A stretch of DNA of 64,000 nucleotides from Sphaerimonospora sp050942215 (lineage in GTDB: Bacteria > Actinomycetota > Actinomycetes > Streptosporangiales > Streptosporangiaceae), in NCBI RefSeq assembly GCF_050942215.1, contig NZ_CP192057.1, forward strand, positions 62,001 through 126,000, given 5' to 3'. This document shows, piece after piece, positions 27,532 to 35,893 of this stretch. The notes beneath the pieces are model-generated. The model was given only the letters and a program-made list of their open reading frames with translations. It ran no database searches and was not told where the DNA came from. Made by a program: the position numbers and the translations under genes. Every line of letters begins with the position of its first letter. Position 1 is the stretch's first letter.

Positions 27532-28419
27532 ATGATGACCAGCCCGAAGCCCACCATCGACGTGGTGGTCCTCACCATGAACGACCGTTTCGAGGCGTTC
27601 AGGCAGGCGATGGCGTCCCTCCTCGCCCAGCAAGATGTCGATCTACGTGTGGTCATCGTGGGTAACGGAGTCGAGCCCGACCACGTCCCCGACGGCGTGC
27701 ACACCGTGACGCTGCCCGAAAACACGGGCATTCCCCAGGGCCGCAACATCGGCGCGGACGCACTGGCCGGCCCGGGATGCGGCGAGTTCATCTTCTTCTT
27801 CGACAACGACGCCATCCTCCCCACGCCCGACACGCTCGCCCGGCTCGTCGCCGAAGCCCGCCGCCACCCCGAAGCCGCCTACATCCAACCCCGCATCGCC
27901 GACCCCGACACCGGCATCACCATGCGCCGCTGGGTCCCGCGGCTGCGTGCCGACGACGCCACCCGGCCCGGCACCATCACCGTCATGGCCGAAGGCGTCG
28001 TCCTCATCCGCCGCGCCGACTACGAGCAGGCCGGCGGCTGGCCGGGCCACTTCTTCCTCTTCCACGAAGGCATCGACCTGAGCTGGCGGCTATGGGACCT
28101 CGGACATACAGGCTGGTACGCCCCCGAGATCGTCATCCACCACCCCGCCACCGACCCCGCCCGGCACGCGCAGTACTACCGCCTCGTCGCCCGCAACCGC
28201 GTCTGGCTCGCCTACCGACGGCTACCCGCGCCCCTGATCCCCATCTACCTGGCGACCTGGACCCTGCTCAGCATCATCCGGATCCGGTCCCGCGCAAACC
28301 TCGGCGTCTGGTTCGCCGGCCTATGGGAAGGCATCAAGGGCGGCCACGGACAGCGACGGCCGATGACCTGGACCACCGTGCTGAGACTGACCCGCGCAGG
28401 CCGACCCCCGATCATCTGA
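27532..28419 (+). CDS. Family-2 glycosyltransferase
   Basis: A 295-residue GT-A enzyme from the ATG at 27532 (GGGGG upstream; the ATG at 27535 is an equal alternative). It begins TIDVVVLTMNDR, then GNGVEPD, ENTGIPQGRNIG and the metal-binding FFFDNDAI (DxD-like) at about residues 88-95. HEGIDLSWRLWDLG (about 182-195) is the acceptor-side ED motif of rhamnosyl-type GT2 enzymes. A hydrophobic C-terminal segment (PLIPIYLATWTLLSII) suggests membrane association. Its stop is 22 bp from array 3. Confidence 0.9.
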   Translation: MMTSPKPTIDVVVLTMNDRFEAFRQAMASLLAQQDVDLRVVIVGNGVEPDHVPDGVHTVTLPENTGIPQGRNIGADALAGPGCGEFIFFFDNDAILPTPDTLARLVAEARRHPEAAYIQPRIADPDTGITMRRWVPRLRADDATRPGTITVMAEGVVLIRRADYEQAGGWPGHFFLFHEGIDLSWRLWDLGHTGWYAPEIVIHHPATDPARHAQYYRLVARNRVWLAYRRLPAPLIPIYLATWTLLSIIRIRSRANLGVWFAGLWEGIKGGHGQRRPMTWTTVLRLTRAGRPPII

Positions 28420-28441
28420 TTCACCAAGTGCCAACCGGTGA

Positions 28442-29689
28442 GAATCACCCCCACGGGCGTGGGGAGGACCGCAGCCACTCCGGCCGGCCCACCTCGAGCG
28501 GCGGCTCACCCCCACGGGCGTGGGGAGGACGCCGACTGGTACATCCGAACCTATTTCGACACCGGCTCACCCCCACGGGCGTGGGGAGGACGCCGACTGG
28601 TACATCCGAACCTATTTCGACACCGGCTCACCCCCACGGGCGTGGGGAGGACGGCAGGCTGTACTGCGCTGCGGCCTCGAACACAGGCTCACCCCCACGG
28701 GCGTGGGGAGGACCGCTGCACCGTGAACAGCATCCCGGGCGGCGTCGGCTTACCCCCACGGGCGTGGGGAGGACCAGGTCACGATCGGCCATGGCAATAA
28801 CTATGACGGCTCACCCCCACGGGCGTGGGGAGGACTCGTTCACATTTACCGGCTGACCAGGGCGAACAGGCTCACCCCCACGGGCGTGGGGAGGACAGCA
28901 TGACGGAATCCATCGGCGAGGATGCCACCGGCTCACCCCCACGGGCGTGGGGAGGACGCCCGGTTCGCCACCGTCAGCGAGTGGACCAGCGGCTCACCCC
29001 CACGGGCGTGGGGAGGACATCGCCGTGCTGCCAGATCCGGCCCCCCTGTTCGGCTCACCCCCACGGGCGTGGGGAGGACGTGCCGTCTCCGCGAGAGACC
29101 GCGAACGCCCGCGGCTCACCCCCACGGGCGTGGGGAGGACGCCCGCTGGCTGCCGACCCTCCACCGGGCGGGCGGCTCACCCCCACGGGCGTGGGGAGGA
29201 CCGGACCGACCCCGAAGAGATGACCACCGACGACGGCTCACCCCCACGGGCGTGGGGAGGACTCGGTGTGGTGGCCGGACACGCCGAAGGCGAGCTGGCT
29301 CACCCCACGGGCGTGGGGAGGACGTGGGCCGCGTCCAGCGGCATCGCCAACCGTACGGCTCACCCCCACGGGCGTGGGGAGGACACGAATCGAATACTAC
29401 GAGGTTGACTAATGGGAGGCTCACCCCCACGGGCGTGGGGAGGACAGGCTCGTGCGGATCATCGCATCGGCGTTGAACGGCTCACCCCCACGGGCGTGGG
29501 GAGGACGCCCCCCCAGGGAATCGAACCCCGTCCTCTCCCGGCTCACCCCCACGGGCGTGGGGAGGACGTGGACAGCGTGGAGGGCGCGGAGTAGGGTTTC
29601 GGCTCACCCCCACGGGCGTGGGGAGGACTAGGTGAGCAGGCGTAACGAGAGATAGGCAGGCGGCTCACCCCCACGGGCGTGGGGAGGAC
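28442..29689 (-). CRISPR. CRISPR array 3 (21 repeats)
   Basis: Twenty-one copies of the same 28-bp repeat with 20 spacers, read on the minus strand. The leftmost repeat (28442) begins GAATCAC instead of GGCTCAC, marking the trailer end; the repeat at 28747 has GGCTTAC and that at 29297 has lost one C (27 bp). The spacers at 28531 and 28592 are identical neighbours. The spacer at 29507-29539 looks like a tRNA 3' half. Confidence 0.98.
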
Positions 29690-29785
29690 ACTTCCCGACC
29701 TGCAGGTTCACAATCTCACTTGTACTTTTTGGTGCGAGGCATCTGACGGCCAGCCGAGCTTATACACCTGATCGACTATAGCCAT
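29690..29785 (-). promoter_or_regulatory. Leader of CRISPR array 3
   Basis: Shares the block ACTTCCCGACCTGCAGG, TTCACAATCTCACTTG and TACTTTTT with array 2. The distal block 29757-29783 (TATACACCTGATCGACTATAGCC) is placed 78 bp from the last repeat. The leader fills the gap up to the primase stop at 29795. Confidence 0.75.
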
Positions 29786-29794
29786 CCTGTGCCG

Positions 29795-31876
29795 TCAAGG
29801 CCTTCGGCGGTGGCGGGCTGGTGATCGGGAAGGTGACGACGGACGCTTCGGCGCGGACTCTGGACGGGTTCCTTCCGGGGGTGGGGCGGGAGCGTCCAGG
29901 TGTGCCACGGCGGCGGAATTCGGGGTTGCTTCTGGGCGGTGTGATGGGGTCGAGGGCGTCTGCTCGATAGCGGTGACGACGGTCTCGTTGACCACCATCA
30001 CATCGAGGTTCAGGCGGGTCGCCGTACGGACGACCTGACGGGCGATCTGGCCCGACGGCAGGCCGGCGACGATCGGCGCGACGGCCTGCATGGCCCGCAT
30101 CCGGTCTTCGGGAAACCGTAGGCGTGGGAACCGGTCGAGTTCGGCGTCGACCACGACATCCGCGAGCGGGACCCGCTCGCCCTCCAGCAGTCGAGCGAGG
30201 GCCACCGGGCCGTTCTGGGTGAGGATCGCCGAGGGGTCCTTCCCCTCAGGGAGGCGTACGGCTTCCACGTCGGGCAGCAGGTCGAAAGTTCTGGCGGCGC
30301 CGCGTACCCCTGCTGAGTCGCCGTCGAAGGTGACCACGACCCCGGCGTCCAGGTCGGCGACCCGCGAGAGGGCGGCGACTTGCATGGTGGTGAGGGCCGT
30401 CCCGCAGGTCGCCACGCCCACGTACCGTCCGCCCCCGGCCAGGGTGACCGCGATGGCGTCGAACGGACCCTCGACGATGACCGGACGAGCACCTGCGGCG
30501 AGAAGCCGACGGTTCTCGGCCAGGCCGTACAGCACGCTTCCCTTCGCCGACCCTCGGTTGGCCAGGTACTTCGGACCCCGGCCCTTGGGGGAGTGGCGCG
30601 CGATGAATCCCGCGATGTCGCCATTCTCCGTCCGCAGCGTCAGTACGATCCGATCCTGGAAGGCATCCACCAGGCGGGAGCCGCGACGCCTGGCCAGGCC
30701 GGACGCCTCGATCACCGCGTCTTCATATCCATGGCGGCGTAGCTGCGCGACCAGTCCCCTCCGGCCGCTCGGCGCGTACCCGATCCGCCACGCCCTGGCC
30801 GTCGCCGCGTCGATCCCACGCGAGCGGAGGTACGGCAGGGGCCACCCGCGGCCCAACTGTCCGGCGAAGAACGGTTCGGCCTCACGGTAGACGTCCTGGC
30901 CCTCCCCCCGCGGCAGCCCTGGCCACCCGGCCGTGGGGGTTCGCGCGTCGCTCGGCTCCGTCCGTGCACTCTGTGTCCGGCCCTGCTGTACGGCTTGCGC
31001 CGCTGACGGTGACGTGCCCTGCAGATGGGAGGTGAGTAGCGCCGCGCTCAGGAGGATGCGGTCGCCGACCATGCGGATCGTGGCGAAGCGGGGATCTCGG
31101 GGATCGGATCCTGCCCAGCTGGACACGTTCGGAAAAACGATCCTCGAAGGGGCTATGCCGAGTCGCTGAAGGACCAGGTAGGCGACCGAGTCGGCCTCCA
31201 TCTTCCACATGCCCCGGCAGTCGGGCGAGGTGACGGCTGGGGCTCCGGCTGGGTGTTTCAGCAGGACGTGCCCGAGCTCGTGGGCCAGAGCGGCGACGGC
31301 AGCGGCATCGTGCACGTCGTCGGCGATGCGGATGAAGCGGCTCCCATGCTCGTTCTGCAGCACGGTCACGGCCACCCCGTCGTACGGCGACCGCACGACG
31401 GGAAAGCCAATCCGCTCGGCGAAGGCAGAGAGTGCTGTCAGGGCAGCTGCGGGCTCGAGTGCAGCTGGCGCCGCTTCATCAGGGACTGGGCGGCCGGTGG
31501 TTTGCGCGATGTCGAACACGGTCGTCGGACGTGCCGAATTCGGCTGGATGATGCGGATCCCGCGCTCGCCCTTGGCCACCTGACGGCCGAGCCGCCGCCA
31601 CGATTCGTATCCGGCCAGCATCGTGGCGTCCGGCCGGGCCGCCCGGATGAGCATGAGGGCGGCGAAGCCGTACCCGCGATGGCGCGAGGCGAGGTCGAGC
31701 CATTCCGCCCAGTCCTGACCGCTGCGCAGCAGGGAGGACTCCCGTGCGGCCGCGTCCAGCAGAGCGGCGTCAGGGCGTTCGGCTTCTTGGGGATGTTCGG
31801 CGTCTCGAACCTCGTGAACCACGTCCTCGACGCTTCGCTGCCCAGGTTGCATCGCCTGTGACACCGGTCGGCGCAT
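29795..31876 (-). CDS. ArdC-like / zinc metallopeptidase / TOPRIM primase fusion
   Basis: A 693-residue protein with three parts. Residues about 45-125 (SGQDWAEWLDLASRHRGYGF, GRQVAKGERGIRII) resemble the ssDNA-binding domain of ArdC antirestriction proteins. Residues 195-230 carry AALAHELGHVLLKH, an HExxH zinc metallopeptidase motif with EADSVAYLVL downstream. Residues 325-600 form a DnaG-like primase core: PFFAGQLGRGWPLPYLRSRG, FIARHSPKGRGPKYLAN, VIVEGPFDAIA (469-473) and FDGDSAG (518-523), the TOPRIM acidic residues. The N-terminal zinc finger of DnaG is missing. The C-terminal 60 residues are Pro/Arg-rich. It probably primes replication of transferred DNA on a mobile element. The ATG at 31876 is the first; Met9 is possible. 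Confidence 0.85.
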   Translation of the reverse strand: MRRPVSQAMQPGQRSVEDVVHEVRDAEHPQEAERPDAALLDAAARESSLLRSGQDWAEWLDLASRHRGYGFAALMLIRAARPDATMLAGYESWRRLGRQVAKGERGIRIIQPNSARPTTVFDIAQTTGRPVPDEAAPAALEPAAALTALSAFAERIGFPVVRSPYDGVAVTVLQNEHGSRFIRIADDVHDAAAVAALAHELGHVLLKHPAGAPAVTSPDCRGMWKMEADSVAYLVLQRLGIAPSRIVFPNVSSWAGSDPRDPRFATIRMVGDRILLSAALLTSHLQGTSPSAAQAVQQGRTQSARTEPSDARTPTAGWPGLPRGEGQDVYREAEPFFAGQLGRGWPLPYLRSRGIDAATARAWRIGYAPSGRRGLVAQLRRHGYEDAVIEASGLARRRGSRLVDAFQDRIVLTLRTENGDIAGFIARHSPKGRGPKYLANRGSAKGSVLYGLAENRRLLAAGARPVIVEGPFDAIAVTLAGGGRYVGVATCGTALTTMQVAALSRVADLDAGVVVTFDGDSAGVRGAARTFDLLPDVEAVRLPEGKDPSAILTQNGPVALARLLEGERVPLADVVVDAELDRFPRLRFPEDRMRAMQAVAPIVAGLPSGQIARQVVRTATRLNLDVMVVNETVVTAIEQTPSTPSHRPEATPNSAAVAHLDAPAPPPEGTRPESAPKRPSSPSRSPARHRRRP

Positions 31877-31943
31877 GTCTGCCGGTGCATGATTGCAGTG
31901 TTCCCGCGCGGGCTGCTGGCCTGACTGGGTTAACTGAGCGTGT

Positions 31944-32228
31944 TCAGGCGGCGTGGCCGGTGATGATCTTGTGCCAGAGTTCCCGCATCCGGGCGGAGGG
32001 GAGCCACTCGGTTTCCATCACCTTCTGGCCGTTCCGGCCCCGGTCGGTCCGCCGGATGAAGAAGAGGCCGCCAGCTTGGCACAGCTCGTAGATCCGCGCC
32101 CGGCATTCGCACGTGTGCTCTTTCACCCTGATCCGAGGGCAGCGTGGCTGCGGCTTCAGCCACCGGACCGTCACCGCGCCGGGCTGTGTCATGGGGGCGT
32201 GAATGCCGTGATAGGGCTCCGGAATCAC
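31944..32228 (-). CDS. Small cysteine-containing mobile-element protein
   Basis: A 94-residue protein whose GTG start at 32228 overlaps the stop of the gene before it (GTGA), which supports both starts. It contains EHTCECRARIYELCQAGGLFFIRR, with three closely spaced cysteines, and a WLPSARMRELWHKI end. No enzyme family was recognised. It is read in the same direction as the primase, 67 bp upstream of it. Confidence 0.55.
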   Translation of the reverse strand: MIPEPYHGIHAPMTQPGAVTVRWLKPQPRCPRIRVKEHTCECRARIYELCQAGGLFFIRRTDRGRNGQKVMETEWLPSARMRELWHKIITGHAA

Positions 32229-32479
32229 GCTTCCCCCAGGTGCTCGGTGGCGAGCCGGGTCTGTTCCTCGAGCTGTACGGCCAGGTCGGTGAGATTGGTC
32301 GCGTAGACCGTCATTGCCAGATCGGTCTTGCCGAGCACGTCCAGGGGGACCTGACGCCTCCGGGTGGCCGACGGCCGCGTGTCACCGCGGACCATCCAGT
32401 CGTCGCCATACGCGTCGATGAGTTCTTGAAGGGATGGTCCGTTCTCCCCGAGGGCGGAATGTGTGCGATGGTTGCTCAA
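32225..32479 (-). CDS. Small hypothetical protein of the primase operon
   Basis: An 84-residue protein (MSNHRTHSALGENGPSLQEL at the start) with RRQVPLDVLGKTDLAMTVYATN in the middle. Function unknown. It is coupled by a 4-bp overlap to the next gene and probably forms one transcript with it and the primase. Confidence 0.55.
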   Translation of the reverse strand: MSNHRTHSALGENGPSLQELIDAYGDDWMVRGDTRPSATRRRQVPLDVLGKTDLAMTVYATNLTDLAVQLEEQTRLATEHLGEA

Positions 32480-32504
32480 GGTCAGGACCTCATTTCCTGA
32501 TCGG

Positions 32505-32596
32505 TGGGCCCGTCGGCGTGGCGTCGCCGGCGGGCCCGTTTCTGTTCTTTGGATTCGGTGGGCGGCCCCGGTGCCCCCTCAGACGTGGGGGCCGCC
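32505..32596 (+). terminator. Two strong hairpins, terminator-like
   Basis: 32505-32536: GGGCCCGTCGGCG pairs with CGCCGGCGGGCCC around TGGCGT (one wobble), followed on the + strand by GTTTCTGTTCTTT. 32559-32596: GGGCGGCCCC pairs with GGGGCCGCCC. They sit between the minus-strand HATPase gene and the primase operon and would insulate them. Confidence 0.5.
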
Positions 32597-32687
32597 CGAG
32601 CCCCGCCGGTCGCGGCCAACTGCGCCAGCGGGGCAGCTTCGATGCGCCTGACAAGTCGGCAGGCGGCAGTTCAGTCGATCGCCCAGA

Positions 32688-33041
32688 TCAGAAAGCTCCT
32701 GCGGTTCCCCTCAGCTCGGCCCACGTCACATGCCCGTCTCGGGTACGGCTACAGCCACATGAGTCCGTGAGAGCGGACACCTCAGACCAGCCGTCCTGCT
32801 CTCCGCCTGTCACGGGTTCGCCGGGGTCGCGGACCTCCACGCGGAGCCCGTCACGGGCGGGAATGATCGTTACCGCGATCACTCCCTCGGGAGTGCGGGG
32901 CACGGCGTTCGAGACGAGACGGGACACCACGTGCTCACATCCATCGGCAAGACCCGGATGAAACCTCCTCGCCGTGCTGCGTGCCCACGAGCGCACTGTG
33001 TCGGCCGCCTCGGGAAGGCCTGGCAGGGTTCGTCTGTACAT
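32688..33041 (-). CDS. ATP-binding protein (HATPase_c, RsbW-like)
   Basis: A 117-residue GHKL-fold protein: RSWARSTARRF, then the N-box-like EHVVSRLVSNAV and VEVRDPGEPV (G1 box region). Such stand-alone kinases-like domains in actinomycetes act as anti-sigma or regulatory ATP-binding proteins, usually next to XRE or GntR genes. It is transcribed away from the GntR gene; the shared promoter region holds a direct repeat. Confidence 0.75.
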   Translation of the reverse strand: MYRRTLPGLPEAADTVRSWARSTARRFHPGLADGCEHVVSRLVSNAVPRTPEGVIAVTIIPARDGLRVEVRDPGEPVTGGEQDGWSEVSALTDSCGCSRTRDGHVTWAELRGTAGAF

Positions 33042-33048
33042 CAGGGAT

Positions 33049-33086
33049 ACCGCCTAAGTTGGTGACACCGCCTCACCTATGGTGAC
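33049..33086. promoter_or_regulatory. Direct repeat between HATPase and GntR genes, probable GntR operator
   Basis: ACCGCCT...GGTGAC occurs twice in tandem (33049-33066 and 33067-33086), in the 87-bp divergent promoter region. Position and tandem design fit an operator for the neighbouring GntR protein controlling both genes. Confidence 0.45.
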
Positions 33087-33128
33087 CACAGCTTGCAGGC
33101 TGAGGACACAGCCTGTCAACCTGTTCCG

Positions 33129-33899
33129 GTGGATCTCGACCGCCCGCTATGGCTGCGCATCGTCGAACACTTCCGGCAGCAGATCAGCACCGGCGAACTG
33201 CCCCCGGGCGCACGCCTGCCGTCCCGTCCGGAGATCATGCGAGAGTTCGGCGTGTCCGATGCGGTCGCCAAGCAGGCCGCCCGCGTCCTGATCTCCGAGG
33301 GCTTGGCGGTGGCCAAACCGGGCTCCGGAACCTATGTGAAAGCCCGGCCCCAGCTCCAACGCCTCGTACGCGCATGGAACCGCGGCAGTCGTTCTGGCAG
33401 TCCCGTCGCCGCCGAGATGGAGGCCCAAGGCCGCCGGGCCGCGTGGGATTACACCTCGCGCACCACGCAGGCGCCCGCCACCATCAGGGAACGCCTGGGC
33501 CTGCCCGAGCCGGAGGGGGATACCCCCGACGTGCTCCGTACGGACTATGTCTTCTATGCCGACGAGCAGCCGGTCATGCTCTCCACGAGCTGGGAGCCGC
33601 TCGACCTCACCCGCGGCACGCCGATAGTCATGCCGGAGGAAGGCCCGCACGCGGGACGGGGCGTGGTCGAGCGGATGCTCGCCATCGGCCACCCCGTCGT
33701 CGACTGGAGAGAGACCGTCGGCGCCAGGCTGGGGACCGCTGAGGAGTGCGCGAAGCTCGCCCACCCGCAAGGGTCGGTCATGCTGACGATCGAGCGGACC
33801 TATGAGTCGCGGACCCGGGTGGTCGAGACGGCCGACATCGTGCTGCCGGCCGATCTGTATCTTCTGGAGTACTCGGCCCGGATGGGCCAGAGGGAGTAG
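33129..33899 (+). CDS. GntR/HutC-family transcriptional regulator
   Basis: A 256-residue protein. The winged-helix domain is plain: LWLRIVEHFRQQISTGEL, GARLPSRPEIMREFGVSDAVAKQAA and LAVAKPGSGTYV (residues about 5-75); the C-terminal UTRA-type sensor ends in TIERTYESRTRVVETADIVLP. The start is uncertain: GTG 33129 gives the usual short lead-in; TTG 33093 would add 12 residues; neither has a good ribosome site, so a leaderless transcript is possible. Confidence 0.85.
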   Translation: MDLDRPLWLRIVEHFRQQISTGELPPGARLPSRPEIMREFGVSDAVAKQAARVLISEGLAVAKPGSGTYVKARPQLQRLVRAWNRGSRSGSPVAAEMEAQGRRAAWDYTSRTTQAPATIRERLGLPEPEGDTPDVLRTDYVFYADEQPVMLSTSWEPLDLTRGTPIVMPEEGPHAGRGVVERMLAIGHPVVDWRETVGARLGTAEECAKLAHPQGSVMLTIERTYESRTRVVETADIVLPADLYLLEYSARMGQRE

Positions 33900-34508
33900 A
33901 TCGCCGCAGGGGTCGTCGGCGCTATGTCGGCCGGCGGCTCGGTTGCAGCCAGGTGGCATCTCCCGATGTCCGTAGATTCGCCGGTCGGCCGGGTGTAGCC
34001 GAGCCGCTCTGCGGATGCCCAGCGGACTCGTAAATCACTTTCTGGAACCCCAGGTTTGAATCCGCGCTGGATAGTGGCAGCCTTTTGTCGGATCCGCTCG
34101 AAATCGCAAATGGTCTAGGGCTGCGGCGTCGCAGGGATACCGCCATCTGACGGTCGGGATTTTCTGTGAGCAGGGAGCCTGAGCAGCCGACTGAGCCACT
34201 TGTCAGCAATGCAGATGGTGCTCCTACTCGGCGCATCCCAGCTCGATCGTCGTGCCTCCGCCACCCTGCCCAAGCCCGGCATCCGAACAAGGTGAAAAGC
34301 CGCGGCGCCATGACCGGCTGCCGTTCAGTCACAGGGTGAGCAATGGGTCCTCGTGACCCTTCAGCGTGTCCATTAACTCGCTCAGTCTCGGACCTAAGGC
34401 CGGGGGGCTGAATGAAACTTGGTCGCCAACCGGGGTTTGCCCTTGTCGAAACCGACCAATCCCTTTTACCCTACGTTCCGAAATCGAGTAACTACAGAAA
34501 GTGTTGAT
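33900..34508. other. Intergenic region, no gene seen
   Basis: About 600 bp of relatively low GC separating the GntR gene and the Tad cluster. One 136-codon frame on the minus strand has a composition unlike any protein and no ribosome site, so it is not called. The promoter of the pilus operon is probably at its right end. Confidence 0.4.
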
Positions 34509-35063
34509 GTGGCTCGCATAATGGGCGCTTGCCTGCTGGCTCTGGTGGTCACCGTCTCAGGATGCGCCGCTTCACAGGGCGCGCGCCGTACGGCGACGCC
34601 GGCCGTGTCGCCCAGTGGCAAGCCCGCGCTGGACGTCCCGTCCCCGCGAGCCACTACCGCGGAGGAGGCCGTCATCGCGGCCTATACCGCTTATTGGCCG
34701 GCATCGAATCGGGCGGTCACCCTGCCACTCGAGGAGGCCCGGAAGCTGCTCAGTCAGTACGAGACCGAGGACCAGGTCGAGGGCGCGGTCGCGGGCATCA
34801 AGCGATACCAGGCCATGCACCGCCAGGGGTGGGGAAAGGTTGTCGTGCACGTCCAGAAGGTCACGGTGAAGGGCGACAAGGCCACGCTTCTCGACTGCAT
34901 GGACGCTTCCAAGTCCGGGGAAGCCGACTCCCGCACTCATAAGCTCATTCCCGGCACCCTCAGCAGCCCGTACCTCGCTGTCGAGGCCGTGCTGCACAGG
35001 AGAGCCGACGGGCGGTGGCGTCTCGCGCAGAAAAAGGCGTTGGGAACGAAGTGCACGCGCTGA
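34509..35063 (+). CDS. Secreted lipoprotein at the head of the Tad cluster
   Basis: A 184-residue protein from the GTG at 34509. A signal peptide with lipobox is clear (ACLLALVVTVSGC, Cys18 or so). The mature part has EEAVIAAYTAYWPASNRA and a C-terminal VEAVLHRRADGRWRLAQKK, an NTF2-like pattern common in actinobacterial lipoproteins. It overlaps the next gene by 13 nt. It probably sits on the outer face of the membrane near the pilus machine. Confidence 0.75.
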   Translation: MARIMGACLLALVVTVSGCAASQGARRTATPAVSPSGKPALDVPSPRATTAEEAVIAAYTAYWPASNRAVTLPLEEARKLLSQYETEDQVEGAVAGIKRYQAMHRQGWGKVVVHVQKVTVKGDKATLLDCMDASKSGEADSRTHKLIPGTLSSPYLAVEAVLHRRADGRWRLAQKKALGTKCTR

Positions 35064-35827
35064 CCGCCCTGCTTGTGGCGGCGGCGATCGTCACACCCGT
35101 GACCGCGGTGCGTCCGGGACCCGACCACGGCAACGGAGCCGTCTCCCTTCCGACGGGCTGGGAAATATGGGCCAAGAGCAGCCCGAGCACGCCAGCCGAC
35201 CCCGGCCGTATGCGACCGGCGGCGTCCCCGAAATCGAGCGAGGAACCCGACCCCGATTGCTCGCCGTCGCTCGACGGGTCCCAGCCAGACCGTTTCTACT
35301 GCGGGTTGGTCCGGCCGGGAGACAACCAGCCGGCGGTGACGCCGCAGATGCTGGCGGCCCAAGCCGTACGGGAACTGGTCCTGCCGCTGCCGCAGGTACG
35401 GACCGCGCCGCCGCGAGGCCGACCGGCCATGGTCGGCGTGCCGCAGTGGTTCTGGCTGTACGGCGATGGCCAGTGGAGACCGATGGCCAAGCGCGTGCAG
35501 GCCGGCGATGCCTGGGCCGAGGTCGTCGCGTCGCCACAGCGGCTCGTCATCTCGCCGGGCGCCGGGCTCCCCGACGTCGTCTGCCAGGGCCCCGGCAGCG
35601 CCTATGACCCGCATCGCCCGCCGAAGGATCAACAGAGCGGCTGCACCTATCTCTATGAGCGGTCGTCGGCCGGCCGGACCGGCGGCGTCTACCAGGTGTC
35701 GGTCACCGTCGTGTGGGGCGCGACATGGCGGGGCTCCGGGGGAGCGGGAGGCACCCTCGCCCCGATCAGCCGGACGACCTCCTTTCCGCTGCCCGTGGCC
35801 GAGGCCCAGGCCCTGGTGGCCGAATGA
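35051..35827 (+). CDS. Secreted protein of unknown function, Tad cluster
   Basis: A 258-residue protein from the GTG at 35051, with a signal peptide (ALTALLVAAAIVTPVTA). The mature part has paired cysteines (DPDCSPS...FYCGLVRP; VVCQGPG...SGCTYLYE) and a WGATWRGSGGAGG segment. No catalytic motif. Proteins of this type recur in actinobacterial tad loci. It is coupled to the lipoprotein gene. Confidence 0.65.
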   Translation: MHALTALLVAAAIVTPVTAVRPGPDHGNGAVSLPTGWEIWAKSSPSTPADPGRMRPAASPKSSEEPDPDCSPSLDGSQPDRFYCGLVRPGDNQPAVTPQMLAAQAVRELVLPLPQVRTAPPRGRPAMVGVPQWFWLYGDGQWRPMAKRVQAGDAWAEVVASPQRLVISPGAGLPDVVCQGPGSAYDPHRPPKDQQSGCTYLYERSSAGRTGGVYQVSVTVVWGATWRGSGGAGGTLAPISRTTSFPLPVAEAQALVAE

Positions 35828-35893
35828 CCCCTGGTGACCCGATGACTCGGGTCAGATCATCCCGGCAACCGCATCACTCGAGGAGCTTCCCCG

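Noticed and set aside
34040..34080. Possible tRNA-like T-loop (AGGTTTGAATCC)
   Set aside because: The flanking bases do not pair into a T-arm or acceptor stem; no complete tRNA was found anywhere in the window.
33922..34332. A 136-codon minus-strand frame between the GntR gene and the Tad cluster
   Set aside because: Composition is not protein-like, no start signal, no family resemblance.
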